DNA of 64,000 nt from Megaleporinus macrocephalus (GCA_021613375.1 CM038711.1:14780576-14844575); one strand, 5' to 3'. Positions 46,359 to 59,053 are shown, counted from the stretch's first letter. The notes: generated from the letters alone by a model not told the origin. Numbers and translations: made by a program.

Positions 46359-46779
46359 GGCGAGCTGATGGTTTAAGATGGTATGAACAAACAAGGCTGA
46401 AAGAAAGAAACTCTGGGAGTGTTTTCTTAAAATGAAGAACACTGGCAAGTCGGAGTTATCTTAGCACAATGTTACCTTTGGTGTGTATTCTGAAGCAGCA
46501 GAATGGGGAGTATATGGTTCTGACAAACCAAATGATTCAGTTACTTTTACAAATACCAGCAAATCAGCAAAGCCATATCAGTTCCTGTTAAATAGAAGCA
46601 TTTAGCAGCTACTTCAAATGTTACATACTGAACAGCTCACACTGTAACAGTGTTACATATGTTTGCAAGTTAACTTCCTACAACTGGTTAATTAGTTTAC
46701 AAATCCTTTCATAAAGACTTTCCACATTTTAAAAAACCCTGCCGTCCGCTTGTCTCAGAAGCTTTCACACATTTCACAC

Positions 46780-47720
46780 ATGGCTCATCTATTCTAGGCT
46801 TATTTGGGGGAGGGTCTCGGTATCACTAGTTTGCTTTCACACACAAGAATTCCATCCAGACCAGGAATTGATTACGCAAAACTCTTCCACATACAGGTTT
46901 GCACAATGATAGTCACTAGCTTTATCAGTTTACAATTTTTTCTTCGAATACAAACATTCAATAAGCAAACATCAGAGATTTTTTGGTCCAACAATTCTCT
47001 CCCCATAAATGTACATAAATTATGGTTCAAGCATCCTGCCAATTCCTTCAGAGAAGAAAATCTGCTGTTTTGCAGAGAAACAAAAATTGGATTGAATAAA
47101 GTGTTAAAAAAAAACAAAGCCAAACAATTGCGAGTAGGATATTGCATGATTGGCACATCGTTGTTTCTCTGACAACATTCATTGGATGGCGAGATAAACA
47201 ATTAACACCAAGCAAAATAATCCTAGTGAAGTAAACAACAACCCCCCTCTTTACTTAGCGCGTGGTTTCCTCTCCAGTTCTATTTACCATATTATGTTAT
47301 CTGCTAAGCACACTCCAAGCTCTGCCTCTCTTGTTTGACATCTATAATTCGCATTTGCATAATAACAGAGCAAATATATTATATTTTTGGTCTTTGCCGT
47401 GATCAACGCAGTGCCTCATGGAAATTTTAGCCGGGAGCACATTAGCAGTCTAAAAACAATTTTTAATGCCGCTTTTAGTTATGTCACGAGGGTAGGATTC
47501 CATTGTTTGGTTCCTCATGTCAGCTAGAGAGCTGAGAGCTAACCCCATGTTCAAAAGTGCTTTTGGACATTTTATGACCTTCAAAGCTGAGTTTGAACAT
47601 TATTGAGTTGCCCAGAGCAATGTAGCCCCAACATTAGTTCCCATTAATGCTTATATGAGCTGAGATAAATGATGATAACTGAAAGTCTTGTCATGAATGC
47701 TAATCGAATCCTTCTATCTC
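46780..47720. promoter_or_regulatory. CNE-like block (candidate enhancers)
   Basis: After a 122-aa chance frame (46804-47172), the part 47220-47690 has a clear regulatory look: an octamer-like site at 47350 (CGCATTTGCATAATAAC), GTGATCAACGCAGTGCC, TTAATGCCGCTTTTAG and AATGCTAATCGAATCC. No repeats were recognised. Function is inferred. Confidence 0.38.
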
Positions 47721-47859
47721 ACTCTACTCTACATGAGTGGTTGGGGTTTCTTTTTTGTTCCAGTAAAAAGCCATTTTTGAGGTAAAAAGTTTTTTGTTGA
47801 TTTATTATGGGCAATTTAATCCTATTAGCTAAATGTGCAAATGAGCTATTGAGAGAATG

Positions 47860-48340
47860 AGAGCATGAGCACAGTACTGGTTAAAAGCTCATTTTGCCTC
47901 AGTAAATCAGCAGAGATGTTTTCAGCCAGGGTAGCCGGATCTCCAGATTGGCTTGCCATTCTGGGCTGAGAAATGTAGAGCCTGAGGCAATACAGCATCC
48001 TGCACAGTTTGTGCAGATGGGGTTTGGAGGCCCTCTGGGCTCCTGTAGGGTCTCTTGAGACACGATGTGGGTAAGAAGGTTCTAAAATGCCTGCATAGAT
48101 GCTGGTAATGTGAACGTCCAAGAAGGACGGAGAAGGTCATGTGGCTAAATGTCTCTAATGAACCTTCAACAAGACAGTGTCATTGTGGAATATTTAATTA
48201 AATGATTCAATCTGCCACCATTAAATGATCAAACTTGATTAACAAAATTAAATTGATAGTCTTTAATGTATTTTCTCAATGAATCGGCAATGATTAGTTG
48301 GCAATTTGCATGATAATGCACATTTAAAAATCTCCTACTG
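47860..48340. promoter_or_regulatory. CNE-like block with homeodomain/POU sites
   Basis: Dense sites at 48190-48330: ATATTTAATTAAATGATTC, CATTAAATGATCAAACTTG, CTCAATGAATCGGCAATG and TTTGCATGATAATGC. The left part is richer in GC and carries a 91-aa minus frame (47846-48121) without domains. Candidate enhancer. Confidence 0.38.
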
Positions 48341-49509
48341 ATCTCTCCAGTGGTGTAGCATCTGGTGTGTGTGGAATGCACATGGGCTTCATTTTTTGGG
48401 GGCTATTTTACATGCCCATTTACAACCCTTTGATTTGGCCCTAGAATTAAATTAGTAGTTCTCTTGTTGTGCTTGAATAGTATGATGAGCTCTGCTTTGA
48501 TTTGCTGGTTTACAGAGAGGTATAGTGACGATCACACAAAAGTAACATGTAGAGTAAGGAAAATTAATCTCAGTTTAAAAAAGTTAGGTTGTCATACTGT
48601 TTAGTTAGTTAGTTGGACCTTGCTAGTAGCTAATGTTACCTGTACTAGTTTATTCGATCTCAACACCAACACAAAATTTGTTATTTCCTATGACACTTCC
48701 AGTTTGAGATGATCTGCCAGCAAAACAGTGGATAAATGAACACAGCGTGTCGGCCAGTATCCTCTAGAACGTTTCTGAGAGTAGTCTGTTTCAGCAGTCA
48801 TTGTTGCTGTTTTGTTCCTTACAATACTTGTTGGGCTAGAAAGTGAGCTTTATGTAGATTCTGGGGGTGTACATATTGACGAGCCAAGACCTTTACATAA
48901 CAGTTTAGGGTTTTGGGTCTGGATCATTTTACTGCTCTATTTTGCAAACGTAGGAATTGTTTGTGAAGCAGGAGACCTTGTTTGAGGTTTTTCAGTATGT
49001 CAGTTCTATGCGCCAATCTTTTTTTATTCAACTGTGCCAATATGAATACAGTTTTCCATTCTATGGCAATTTACATGTAAATAGTTACTGAGCCAGCATA
49101 TCATTGTTCTTTCCACCTGATGCGTAATTGTTGAGGGTGCTTTCAGAAATGCATCAAGCTTTGTGGTGAGCACAATGAAATATGCCGCAGCCTAGTATGT
49201 AGGCAACTTCACTAATGCCTGGCTCAGCTGATGTTCATGCCTCGGATTAAGGTTAGCACATAGGCCTGGGGGTGCCTTGTAAAACCACAGGGCTTTTCTA
49301 CAGTAAGAAACTAAACCCAATAAAAACACACATTTAAATGTTACATAGTATTAAAAAACACATAGATTTTCAGAAAACTTGAAGCATTAGCAGCCAGTAG
49401 CAGGTTACTATAATACTACTGTTTACAGTTTCTATTGGTTTATTTGTCATTAAAATAATAAATGTTTACACCACATAAAAGGCAGCTGGCATAAAAATAA
49501 AAATAAAGA
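48341..49509. other. Intergenic sequence, nothing recognised
   Basis: Contains a short TTAG run at 48600-48613. No gene was recognised. Confidence 0.45.
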
Positions 49510-49990
49510 AAATTATGGGTACCACTTCTTATGAATCCTTTATTCATTACACTTTAAACGTGCATTTACAAGGCATTTTATAGCACACATAATATATTCT
49601 TATCTTTATAATGTTAGGTTTTATAGCACATTGTAATATCCACTCTTTAGAACACTGTTAACACTGTGAATATAGTTAGGGTAATATGGCACTACAGCAG
49701 AGTTCTGCTTTGGTTCTAGTGTAACACCCAGATACATTACAACAGTGGCTACCAACATAGCTGAAATGAGGCAACACTTAAGCATGTTTTGTAACACTAA
49801 ATAAATATTACATTTATATAATGTAATTTATTTTTAGTTAACTAAATATATATTATAAGGCATGGAACATGACTTTATGTCGTGATGTGCTTTATAAAGT
49901 CCCATGCATGTAATTATGTCTACTTAATAGAAATTATACATGCTTATGAATAGATTTATAAAGGATTATGAATACAGGATCCATAGGAAG
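49510..49990. repeat. Possible inverted-repeat element rich in TTTATAAAG/CATTTATAAT units
   Basis: The left ATGAATCCTTTATTCATTAC and right ATTTATAAAGGATTATGAAT are loosely inverted. The interior has several CTTTATAA/TTATAGCAC variants, as in a known style of fish repeat. Weak call. Confidence 0.35.
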
Positions 49991-51488
49991 ACTCAATTAT
50001 GATATGATAATAATAGTGTTTGTTTTTAGGTATCTGTGTAAGTATGTGGTACTACTGCTACTACTAATGTACCTCTTTTAAACATCCATTTGCTCTCTGT
50101 TGGAAAAAGTCATTAGAACTGCACACACATACACACGTGCACACACATCCATACAACAGTATTCTGAATTCTGCCCCCAAACCTTCACTGCGGTTAAAAA
50201 GGAAAAAGCAGAAGAAGGCAGCTTTTTTTCAAAATGTGAAAAGCTTTTCTAGAAAAAGAGATTTAGGCAAACTGGGTTTGTGAAGAGGTGACATGGATTG
50301 CAGCTGTTTTCATTAATACTATTTTAATGAATATTACCTGAGGGTGGAGGAACAAATTTATTTCAATTCAGAGATGGTTTTAAACCTGCAGACAGTAAAT
50401 GGATTTCAGGATAGGGGTGTTCATTTTAATATCCCAAGCCATTTGTAAAAGTGAAAGCAAATGCACTGCATCAGCATATTGAAAATGGTGCGTCTCTCTA
50501 GAGAAATTGGAAAGGGAGCTGTTTCAGCCCTGTGCACAATCTCCAAAACCTGCAGCACATAAAGACACACACCCCACCACACAAACACTAACAACAAAAA
50601 AATGCATGTAAAATACAACTACAGTAAAAAAAAAGAGGCCAGAGATATATTTAGTTCTACATACTCATGTCTATACAACAAGCCCATATATGGAGCTAAT
50701 GGGGTAGAAACTGGTCGCCAGTTATGCATAAGCTTAGAATATGTCTCAGCAACTAGCAAATGGTCTTAGAGTAAACCCCAACGGACGTGCAGTTTTGCTA
50801 CAGCAGTCAAAATGCAGTGGTGCAATCTAACCTGGAAACAAGGGACCAACATTTTTCAAACTAATCTGTAGCACCTATTGAATAAATCCAGTTGCAGTTA
50901 TAACACTGATACACATCTCTGTTTTCAGAGAAGAACTAGCTGAGTAAAAATGTAACACTGATGAAATTGTAAATTAGTCTTTAATCCTACATAACTCACA
51001 TTTAACCTGTATATAATTGTCTTAGAACAACATACAAATATTTGAACACTGCTGTTATTTTGCTTGAGTGCCAGTTTCAGCTTGCCAACCAGTAATCACA
51101 CAGTAGCTGGAATGCTACAGTGCTATGACCCAAAACCTATTTGCTGTAAAAAATTTAAAAAAACAGGTACGTTTTTGTTAAGGAATATATCCTTCTACTT
51201 TCCAAAGGTAAAAGAATGGCCCACACAAATGGTTATTTGTTAGTAATTTTTTTTTTAGCTCTTTGGCTTCCTCCACCACTACTCACTATGGACTTGCTCT
51301 GAGGTGCCCTTGAGCGTTTAACAGTCACGCAGCACTGCTTTTGCGTGTGGTGTGAAAAAGGTCTTAACGCTGTTGTTTGCATTATATGGTGATGCATTTT
51401 AAATGCTAATAACCATCTTGAGCAGTTAATTTACATTTACTCAGCTGTACTGGGTATTAGATCCAAAGTTTATTTTGTGTATTTTGGT
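49991..51488. other. AT-rich intergenic sequence, nothing recognised
   Basis: A short CA-rich patch lies at about 50122-50148. No gene was recognised. Confidence 0.48.
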
Positions 51489-51645
51489 GTTGTCTAGGGC
51501 AGTGGTTATCCTGCCTCACGTCCAACCCAACAAACCCACCAATTTACAAGGCCTATCTGAGTTCAAGTGGGTGTGTTTCAGCAGGAAAACACAAAACCGT
51601 GCAGGATAGGGGGTCCTCTGGGACTAAGGTTGGGAACCACTAAAC
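51489..51645. mobile_element. hAT-like MITE
   Basis: The left GCAGTGGTTATCCTGCC is mirrored by GGTTGGGAACCACTA at the right. The interior AGGAAAACACAAAACCGTGC and GGGTCCTCTGGGAC match a very common fish/vertebrate MITE with CAGTGGTTCTCAA termini. No 8-bp target duplication is evident. Confidence 0.72.
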
Positions 51646-53559
51646 GATCACCTTATATAGTGCATGTTTTCAAACATCAAACAGAGACCATTTGAGCTAA
51701 GGCCTTCAGTTTAGACTATCTATATATGTCAAAATCTGGAAACAAGGGGATGAAAATACACCACTACAACAATCCTAACTGCTGCTATGGCATATGGGCC
51801 GCTATGGGATTCTAAAAGTACATTAGCACTAAATTTATGTTCCCAAAACTTTTGGTCTGCCCTAGACTAAACATGGACATCAGAAACTTGAAACAGACAT
51901 CTTGACATATTTTACCTTACATAAAGAAGTTTTACTAGTGACTCCTTCAGCAAAGAGCCCCTGACATTAAAAAGGACATGGCTCAAGATACAATGATACT
52001 CATCAGTGGCACATTTAGGGCTTCCAAAAGTGACTCTTTTTCTCAATAAATTGATCACAAATCAAAATGTATATCAAAATGTTATTTGCTAATTAACTAT
52101 CACTTTGTAAGTATATTAATGACTAATCTGTCATATTAGGCCTTAAGTCCTAACCAATAGCAGAAATAGCTTTGCTGTATAGATACTTGCCAATATAAGT
52201 GAAAACTATTCTTTTCGGTATCACATTTAAATAATTCCCGTTTTTAGTTCTCTATGGTTTATTATATTTCTAGAGTTTACTTGTGTGGGTGTTGAAGCAA
52301 GCTGCAACAAAGACACTTGAATGCAGTTAGCCGAGTTGTTTAATGAGAATCTTTGGGCAGTACTGGGCAATGAAATAACCATTACCTACTACAGTTTCAA
52401 AATCAATAGGAAGCTGTTACAGTCTCTGTGTTGTTACGTTCTGGTGTTGAGGCACTCTTGCTCTGGCACAGAACATTGGTATTTTCATCCATGTGCTGAG
52501 CTACTAGTTGCTTTCTTCATAAACCAAACCAAGTAAAAAATAAAGTTTGGTTTATGTTCTCTCTGCTGCAGCTGTGCATAACGTGCAATACAACTGCACA
52601 TAGAACCAGCCTAGCCCTCCACTTACAATACCAAACATAATTTAAAATAAAATAAATGACTCTAACTCACCTACACTACAATATGTGTTACACCAATAAA
52701 TACATAGCTTTAATAGAGAACTTTTAGTACCTAGTAACTTCTAGCAAAATCCACTCAGTAATGTCTATATTTGTTAAATGTTAGAAAGCACTCCAGAGTA
52801 AATCTAAATTGAATGGGCTTCTATAAAGTTTTTTGTGCAAAATCATAGTTTGTTGATTTCTCCTACTTTTACATTTATGAAAAGGTTCACACAAATTTAC
52901 CACTATTCATTGAAAACTCATGTTTGGGCTACCTCGGGCTACTGTTCTGATGTTTTAGGGGAAACAGGAAGTAATGCACTAATCTTAATAATTCCTTAAA
53001 TAAAAATGAATAAACAATTGCAGACGTAATTTTTTTCCACAGAGATCATTATGCCTTCTCCAGTCTAGAAGGCCTTGAGCATTCCCCACTGAAGTTTTAA
53101 TAAATGTACATTTAAGCTACAAAAAGCCTAGATGCACAGAATGTAGCGAAATTTTGTGCCAAGCAAAAAAGGATTAGGAGCAGATTTACTGCAACACAGT
53201 TAAAACTACAAATAGCATGGGTTTACTAAATTCAAACTACTGTAATTTAAAATGCCTCAGTAATGTTCTACGATGTAAAGGAATCAGTGTGACAACACTT
53301 AATTGCTTTGGTGGAAAAAAAGTTTTATGTTAAAAAAGTATTGCTTAATTTGCCCTATTTTGTTATTATGGTTTAGAATGTTGCATTTCACATTGTGTGA
53401 TGTTGATTAATGTACCAGGTGCTGAAATGGAGCTACAATAGGCACTTATGTTTTCTAAAATTAATTTTCTGCCAATGTAAAACACAGTAATTTGCACAAA
53501 AGTGCAGACCTTCAAGCTGGAAGCCTGATTAGAATGTTATAAAAATGAATAATAAGTTC
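51646..53559. other. AT-rich intergenic sequence, nothing recognised
   Basis: Only short chance frames are present (71 aa at 52321-52536). Confidence 0.48.
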
Positions 53560-54440
53560 AGCAAGCCAGTGTTTCGGCACATGCATTGGATTTAGTGTAA
53601 TTCCCTGGAAAGCCAAATTGCATTTTTTCCCTCTTACCAGAAAGAAGAAAAAAGCCTCTGAGTGCTTCATAATTTTTGGGTTAAAATTTTAGGCTCTGGG
53701 TAAATGATCATGGCCGGGTACTCTTGCTCTTTGGGCTTAAAGAGATAAAGTCACATACATTTTCTATCAAGCCCGTGTCCGCCTCAGGCCTCAAATGCTC
53801 CAGCTCCTGCTGAGGAGAATCATTAAATATCACTGGCTTGGGCCCATTGGCCTATGGCTAGATTTTTGGTCCTCTTTGACCTCGCATTCATGTGAATGTT
53901 CACCAAGAGGCTTCACAGTGGCATGCTGCGGGAGAAAGATGTGCTCTGCTCAGTGGGGGAATCGGGGCCTTATCAGTCCGCTGCCCCTGCCAGCTCCATT
54001 CCATCGGCCCCCGGAAGCCAACGGGTGGCGCCGAGGAATAGGGCACATTACACAGCGCCTGCAGCACTGTATCACTGCTTTGGCTTTAGCGTTTGTTCCA
54101 TCGCTTCTCTCCGATGATGTGCCTCTGGCATGATGTGAAACGGCTAATGCACAGACGAGCTAAATAAACATCCAGGTTATTATTTTCCCCGCCCGATTCT
54201 CACAAAGCCAGCGGCCCAGCAGAGGACGTGATGACCTTTGAGTGAGCGATCAGGGATTCTTTTGATTTTCATACAGGGCAATGACATGCTAAACAGAAGC
54301 CAAGTCTGTGAGGAACATATTGGAAGCCTCAAAGGTGTGGGCCAGGTTAGACTACAGAGAGAGCTTGTAGTTTGGCAGAGTCACATCCACAGCCATTCTG
54401 TTCTGTTATGGGCAATAATCATTTGCATTTACCCATTAAA
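53560..54440. promoter_or_regulatory. CNE-like block, GC-richer core
   Basis: The part 53690-54240 is the most GC-rich non-repetitive stretch of the right half: GGCCTCAAATGCTCCAGC, GAATCATTAAATATCACTGG, CCATTGGCCTATGGC, CGGCCCCCGGAAGCC and GGTGGCGCCGAGG. A 112-aa plus frame (53795-54133) and a 73-aa frame in another phase cover it, but neither shows a domain. This favours regulatory sequence, though an unrecognised exon cannot be excluded. Confidence 0.4.
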
Positions 54441-54506
54441 TGATTAATATTTGATAATATTTTGATATAGTGGTAATGTTGCACTTCTACTACTAGTCTT
54501 GCTACT

Positions 54507-54650
54507 ATTACAAACCCAACTCTGAAAAATAGGCTGCGTGTGAAATGTTAATAAAAACAGAAAACCATGATTGATAAATTTTGTTTTACCTGGACAAAAT
54601 GAACATGGTACAAAAAAACAATATACAATGTTTAACTTCATGAACATTAT
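54507..54650 (-). mobile_element. Tc1/mariner family C terminal fragment
   Basis: TTACAAACCCAACTCTGAAA followed by GTGTGAAATGTTAATAAAAA and ACAGAAAACCATGATTG matches one end of the family C element (compare TACAAACCCAAATCTG at 33173). It may be the left end of the element whose other end is at 56463, split by later insertions, or a separate fragment. Confidence 0.55.
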
Positions 54651-55869
54651 TGTGTCTTTAAGGTATATATACTCATTGGTGTTGGAATAGTGGGAAGGGG
54701 TTGGGGTTGGGGCATGTTTCACCCAATGTTGGAAACTTCATTTTTCCCACCCAAAAAACGTACTGCTGGTGTTATTATCACAGTCTGCCTGCAAATCAAA
54801 CACTCTCTCCTTTCAGGCTATGTTGTGTATTCAATGACACGCTGCCTTCTTTTAGCCTTTGTTAAAGCTTGTGTTGAGGTTCCTGTTTAGAAATAGAGAA
54901 TTCTTCGCAAAAACACTCAGTGGTCATCATGCCAAGCATGAGTTGACAAAATTACTATGCTCCAGTAAAGAGCACTTCTTCTCAAACACTAAAAGATCAG
55001 AATCTCCAAAAGCAGCTCAGACTTATACCCCATGTGGAAAGAGCCAGAGTTTTAGCATCTGCATGAAAAGATGAAGCACTTCATGCTACTTTCACTTTTC
55101 CAGGATGGACTGTAGCCCAATGTCAGTGTTCTGCTGGGAGCAGATTGGAGCAGATCTTATTTGGACACACAGAGATTCAGCCTGTTTGTTAATGATGTGG
55201 AGAGGCTTCATGTTCTTCTTCTGCTTTTACATGCCCCAGTTTGACTATTTTGTCAGAAGTAGAGGATTTCTCATCGTCACTTCAATAGTTTGGAAAAATT
55301 CCAGAAAATAAAACTCAACACATCCAGTGTGTATTGTTTTTATGTAGAAAGATAGAATAGATCACATTGTTAGGTGTGACAGCCCTTAGTCTGTTCTCAG
55401 TTGTAGTAACCATAATAAAAATTGTTTTGCGCTTTGATGCATAGTATCAAATATGCCCCCCACACATGCTAAACTCACTCCTATTTCTTGTGTCTATCCA
55501 TGTGTTAAATTTTCCTTTTCCTTTTAATTAGAGAAAATAGGCTCCAAATTTTTCTGTTATATAAGTCTTCCACTGTGCAACCACTTAGGTCCTTTGTTGT
55601 CGAGTTTTGTCCATGGGAAATAGGTTTAAACTGCACCTGCACTCTCACCTGCAGCCATGCTGTAACACATACATAAAATGACTTGTCATTGGCATGTTAA
55701 AATAAGCATGAACCAGACTGACAAAGACATTTGTCTAGAGGGCAGAATATGTTGCTAAGGAAGTGTCCACTGTTAATTGTGCCCTCACAGATATGCAAAA
55801 TCTCCACTAATGCTCTACATACTGAACTTTATTCTGAACTTAATGCTGGTAACAATCTGGATGGTCCTT
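54651..55869. other. Sequence between two family C fragments, nothing else recognised
   Basis: It includes a 71-aa frame (54859-55074) with a YTPCGKSQSF string faintly like a zinc-finger spacer, but there is no second Cys/His pair in register. No gene is called. Confidence 0.35.
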
Positions 55870-56461
55870 TTCTCCTTTGGCCCGATGCTGCTGGCACATG
55901 ACTTCTGCTTTGCATAGTACTGCCATAGTACTTGCATTTGTGGATGCAGCATGAGGTTTATTTGCAATGGCCTTCAAAGTATTTGCTGAATGCTTGTGGT
56001 GATATACATAAGAGAAGCATGCTGGATTTCAGTGCAATGTCTGCAAAACCAAAGATTTCAGGCATTCAGTTGTTTTTTTTCTTTCATAGCCCTTTAGGCA
56101 CAAAGATATCTCTGGATTCCCTGAATCTTTTGATGGTACTACGCACCACAGAGGGTAAAAGGGGTGCGCCTCAACCCATGCTTGGACACTATCTGTATAC
56201 TCCCAAGCATGACTGCATCACCTGTTTGAAATGTTTCACAATGTTCACAGCCTTAAATTACTCTGTTGCAACATTTTTTGAAATGCATTAAAGGCATCAC
56301 TTTGAGAATAAAAAAAAACATTGAAGCAAAACATCAAAACAAAACATTGTATTAACATATCTTTGTAGTGTTTTTGTTTCAGTACAGGTTAAAGAATATT
56401 TATAAATCACAGTTTTCTGTTTCATTCTGCATTTCAAGAAGCTTTTACAGAATTGGATTTG

Positions 56462-56463
<2 letters not shown>
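55870..56463 (-). pseudogene. Tc1/mariner-type transposase remnant (family C, copy 2)
   Basis: The plus-strand landmarks TTCTGCTTTGCATAGTA, TGTGGTGATATACATAAG, TCTGGATTCCCTGAATCTTT and CTGTTGCAACATTTTTTGAAA follow, in order, the non-coding strand of a common fish Tc1/mariner element. The encoded transposase (minus strand) begins near 56200 and contains a decayed Q.S.I.RN..ISS.TVHNIIKRFRESGEI-like helix-turn-helix, here around 56105-56160. The 5' terminal inverted repeat ends at 56463 (ACAGAATTGGATTTGTA), exactly where a microsatellite starts. Stops and deletions make it dead. The catalytic part is missing or unrecognisable. Confidence 0.7.

Positions 56464-56538
<75 letters not shown>
56463..56538. 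repeat. (ACT)n(AAT)n compound microsatellite
   Basis: (ACT)n to about 56502 then (AAT)n, abutting the transposon end. It makes spurious Leu/Ile/Val runs in translated frames. Confidence 0.97.
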
Positions 56539-57139
56539 GTAAACCATGGTGAACTCGAAAACTGTAAAGAAGCCATGAGAACACTGCTACACTATAAGGT
56601 CAAAAACACATAGGCACTCTTCCTACTGAGTTCAAGGGTTTCAGTCATACCCATGGCTAATATCATGCAACCTCCATATACAAATATCGGCAGGAGAATG
56701 GGTTGTACTGAAGAGCTCAGTAACATTTAATGTGGCAGAGTTGTAGGATGCCACCTTTGCTGATTTGTCAGCTTGTGAAACTTCTGCTCTACTAAATCTG
56801 CCCTGGTCAACTGTTATTGTTGTGAAATAGTAGCACCTAGGAGCAACAGCAGTTCAGCCACAAAGCTTTAGACCATGCATACTAACAGATCAAAGTTGGC
56901 AAGTAAATGGCTTTTTTTTTGGAGATTTAAACAATTTTGACTATTGTTTTCTCTTAAGGTTCCACTCAGTGGTGCTTTTTAAGACAAACAAGCATCCAAT
57001 ATTCATCAGGCGCAGAAAGCAAGTCTATATCAACAGATGTTGTAAAATCTCTCTAAGCATCCGGACTGGTTCTGCACCAAAAGCGTCGACATTAGCCAAA
57101 GAGGCTGCCATATGCACATACCTAGTTATATAATTCGGA
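56539..57139. other. Intergenic sequence, nothing recognised
   Basis: No gene or repeat was recognised. The right end grades into the CNE-like block. Confidence 0.45.
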
Positions 57140-57700
57140 GCTTAATTGATAACAAGTTCTCTATGCCTCTCCACTGAGAGTACACCCAGCGCCACTCTAA
57201 AACACCGCCTCTAGGTTCTGAAACTGGCTGCCTGTGAATTTTTAATGACGCTGTAATTGATTAGGAGATAATGCATGTTTAGAGGAGCTTTAAGAGGATG
57301 AAATAACACACCGCAATACATTTTCCCCTCCACATGCAAGGCAACGGTTTAATAAACTAGCATATTCAAATGAAGTGCATCACAAAGTGCTGGGAACAAA
57401 AAGTATACTCAATTAATTCCAATTCATTATAAGTGATTTTCGCTTAAAGTTTCATTTCGGGCAGCAAAACAAAAGCTTTTGTGTGCTGCAAAATTAGATG
57501 ACAAATGCAAAATAATAAGCGAGTAATAATGCTGGAGTTTTTCAATTAGAGCATGCGGGCCGCACAGCTACTTGTCAATCATTGGAATGATGAAGGGGAC
57601 GGTTGCAGTGCTTAAGGGATGATGATTTGTCGATCATGTGCGAGCTGGGGAAGAATAAGCGAGACACAGCCAGCTATTCACAGAGATTAACATAAGTCTG
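57140..57700. promoter_or_regulatory. Strong CNE-like block (best enhancer candidate)
   Basis: A dense series of transcription-factor-like sites without repeats: CGCTGTAATTGATTAGGAG at 57250, GATAATGCATG, CTCAATTAATTCCAATTC at 57408, AATTAGATGACAAATGC (57492), TTTTTCAATTAGAGC, CTTGTCAATCATTGG at 57571 (PBX/MEIS-like) and GATGATTTGTCGATCATG. This is the signature of ultraconserved homeodomain-regulated enhancers in vertebrates. Conservation itself was not tested. Confidence 0.48.
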
Positions 57701-58204
57701 TTTGCCAAGAACTTGACCTTCTACCAATGCGAAACAACCACACCTGTGTAAACAGCAACAATACCTCAGCCGTGGCCTATTATTGCTTTGCTTGTACCCT
57801 TGTGTTGTTCTCCCTAATGCTCTAACAGGAAAGCAAAGAGTACCCGTCTGCACCATATGAGCTATAACAAAATTTTGAGAGGGAGGCATGCACTGCATCT
57901 GAAATTGAGTGCAAGCACTAAACACTTATTGCAGTAGTGGGCCATAATACTCTCCTGGCCTACACCTCCCTTTGCCAACATATGAGCAATAACACTTCTC
58001 CTGTTATGCTTAATGAGATTGAAGAAGAAGAGCAAGGCATATGAGAGCATTTTTCAAAACAGAATCTTTAAAGATCCCCCAGGGTCCTAGATGCTCTCTC
58101 TTAGACTTCCTTATTTAGATTATCCCTCCAATTTTCAGAAGGGTTTTAGATCAGAGGACAGGATTCTGAACCACTTTTATGTGGATTTGTGGATCCTAAC
58201 AAAA
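57701..58204. other. Intergenic sequence, nothing recognised
   Basis: Minus-strand frames of 62-83 aa are present without domains. Confidence 0.42.
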
Positions 58205-58292
58205 TAATGACTGCTAGCGTGTTGCTATGTGTGTGCTAGATGGCTAATATAGTGTTCCAGGTGTTTGCTAGGATGTTGCTTGGGGGACTATT
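58205..58292. repeat. Degenerate minisatellite of the TGTTGCTA/TTGCTAGG type
   Basis: GCGTGTTGCTATGTGTGTGC, GATGGCTAATATAGTG and TGTTTGCTAGGATGTTGCTT resemble a common fish minisatellite with TTGCTAGGGTGTT units. Few and uneven copies. Confidence 0.45.
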
Positions 58293-58980
58293 GTCCAGAG
58301 CATCCCAGGCTGTGATACACTATTGTAAAACATTCCTCTTGTAAGCATTATTAGATGTTTCTTAGACTTTGTCCTTGTGTATCAGTGAGCCTCAGGCACC
58401 CAAACCCCTGCAACCAGTTTATGATTTTACCTTCTCTGACTGTCAGTAGGTTCTCCCCACTGCTGACCAGAAGCACCCCTAAGCTCCCACAGTTAACCAA
58501 TAATTGTGGAGAATTGCGGTGTTCTTGGTAGGAACTTGTTACTCCATCCTTTTGCATGAAAATACTTACTCACTGGTTTGCTGGGTATCATGCTCAACGC
58601 AATAATAATAAATTTACTTTGTGCTGTTTTATGGCTTAGTTCAGTTTAGCATGACTTTGAATTTAATCAGACCTCTCTTTGCAAATAACAACAAAGCATT
58701 GCAGCATTGAGGCAGATTAAAAGCACTGTGACAAATTGATAACATGTGCTATAGTGGGTGACTGCTATGAAACAAAAGAATGAATCATCATAAATCAGTT
58801 TCTTTGAATCAAAGCAAGTCAAATATTATTTTATTATATATAAATTTACTTAAACATTGAGACACTGTGTTATTGATGGTGGTCATGTGTATGCTGGGGG
58901 GCGCTGATTGGCCAAATAAAAAATAGATTTTGTGGTCCATAAAGAGAATAACACGATAAGAAGAGTCCTTACTCATCACA

Positions 58981-58982
<2 letters not shown>
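58293..58982. other. Intergenic sequence, nothing recognised
   Basis: No gene or element was recognised before the CA microsatellite. Confidence 0.45.

Positions 58983-59053
<71 letters not shown>
58983..59053. repeat. (CA)n(TA)n microsatellite
   Basis: About 32 CA units followed by a short TA run. Confidence 0.97.

Noticed and set aside
53795..54133. 112-aa plus-strand frame
   Set aside because: Overlaps another open frame in a different phase in GC-richer sequence, where stops are rarer. No known protein motif.
54859..55074. Possible C2H2 zinc-finger remnant (YTPCGKSQSF)
   Set aside because: Only one Cys in finger-like position, with no second Cys or paired His at the right spacing. Resemblance is too weak.
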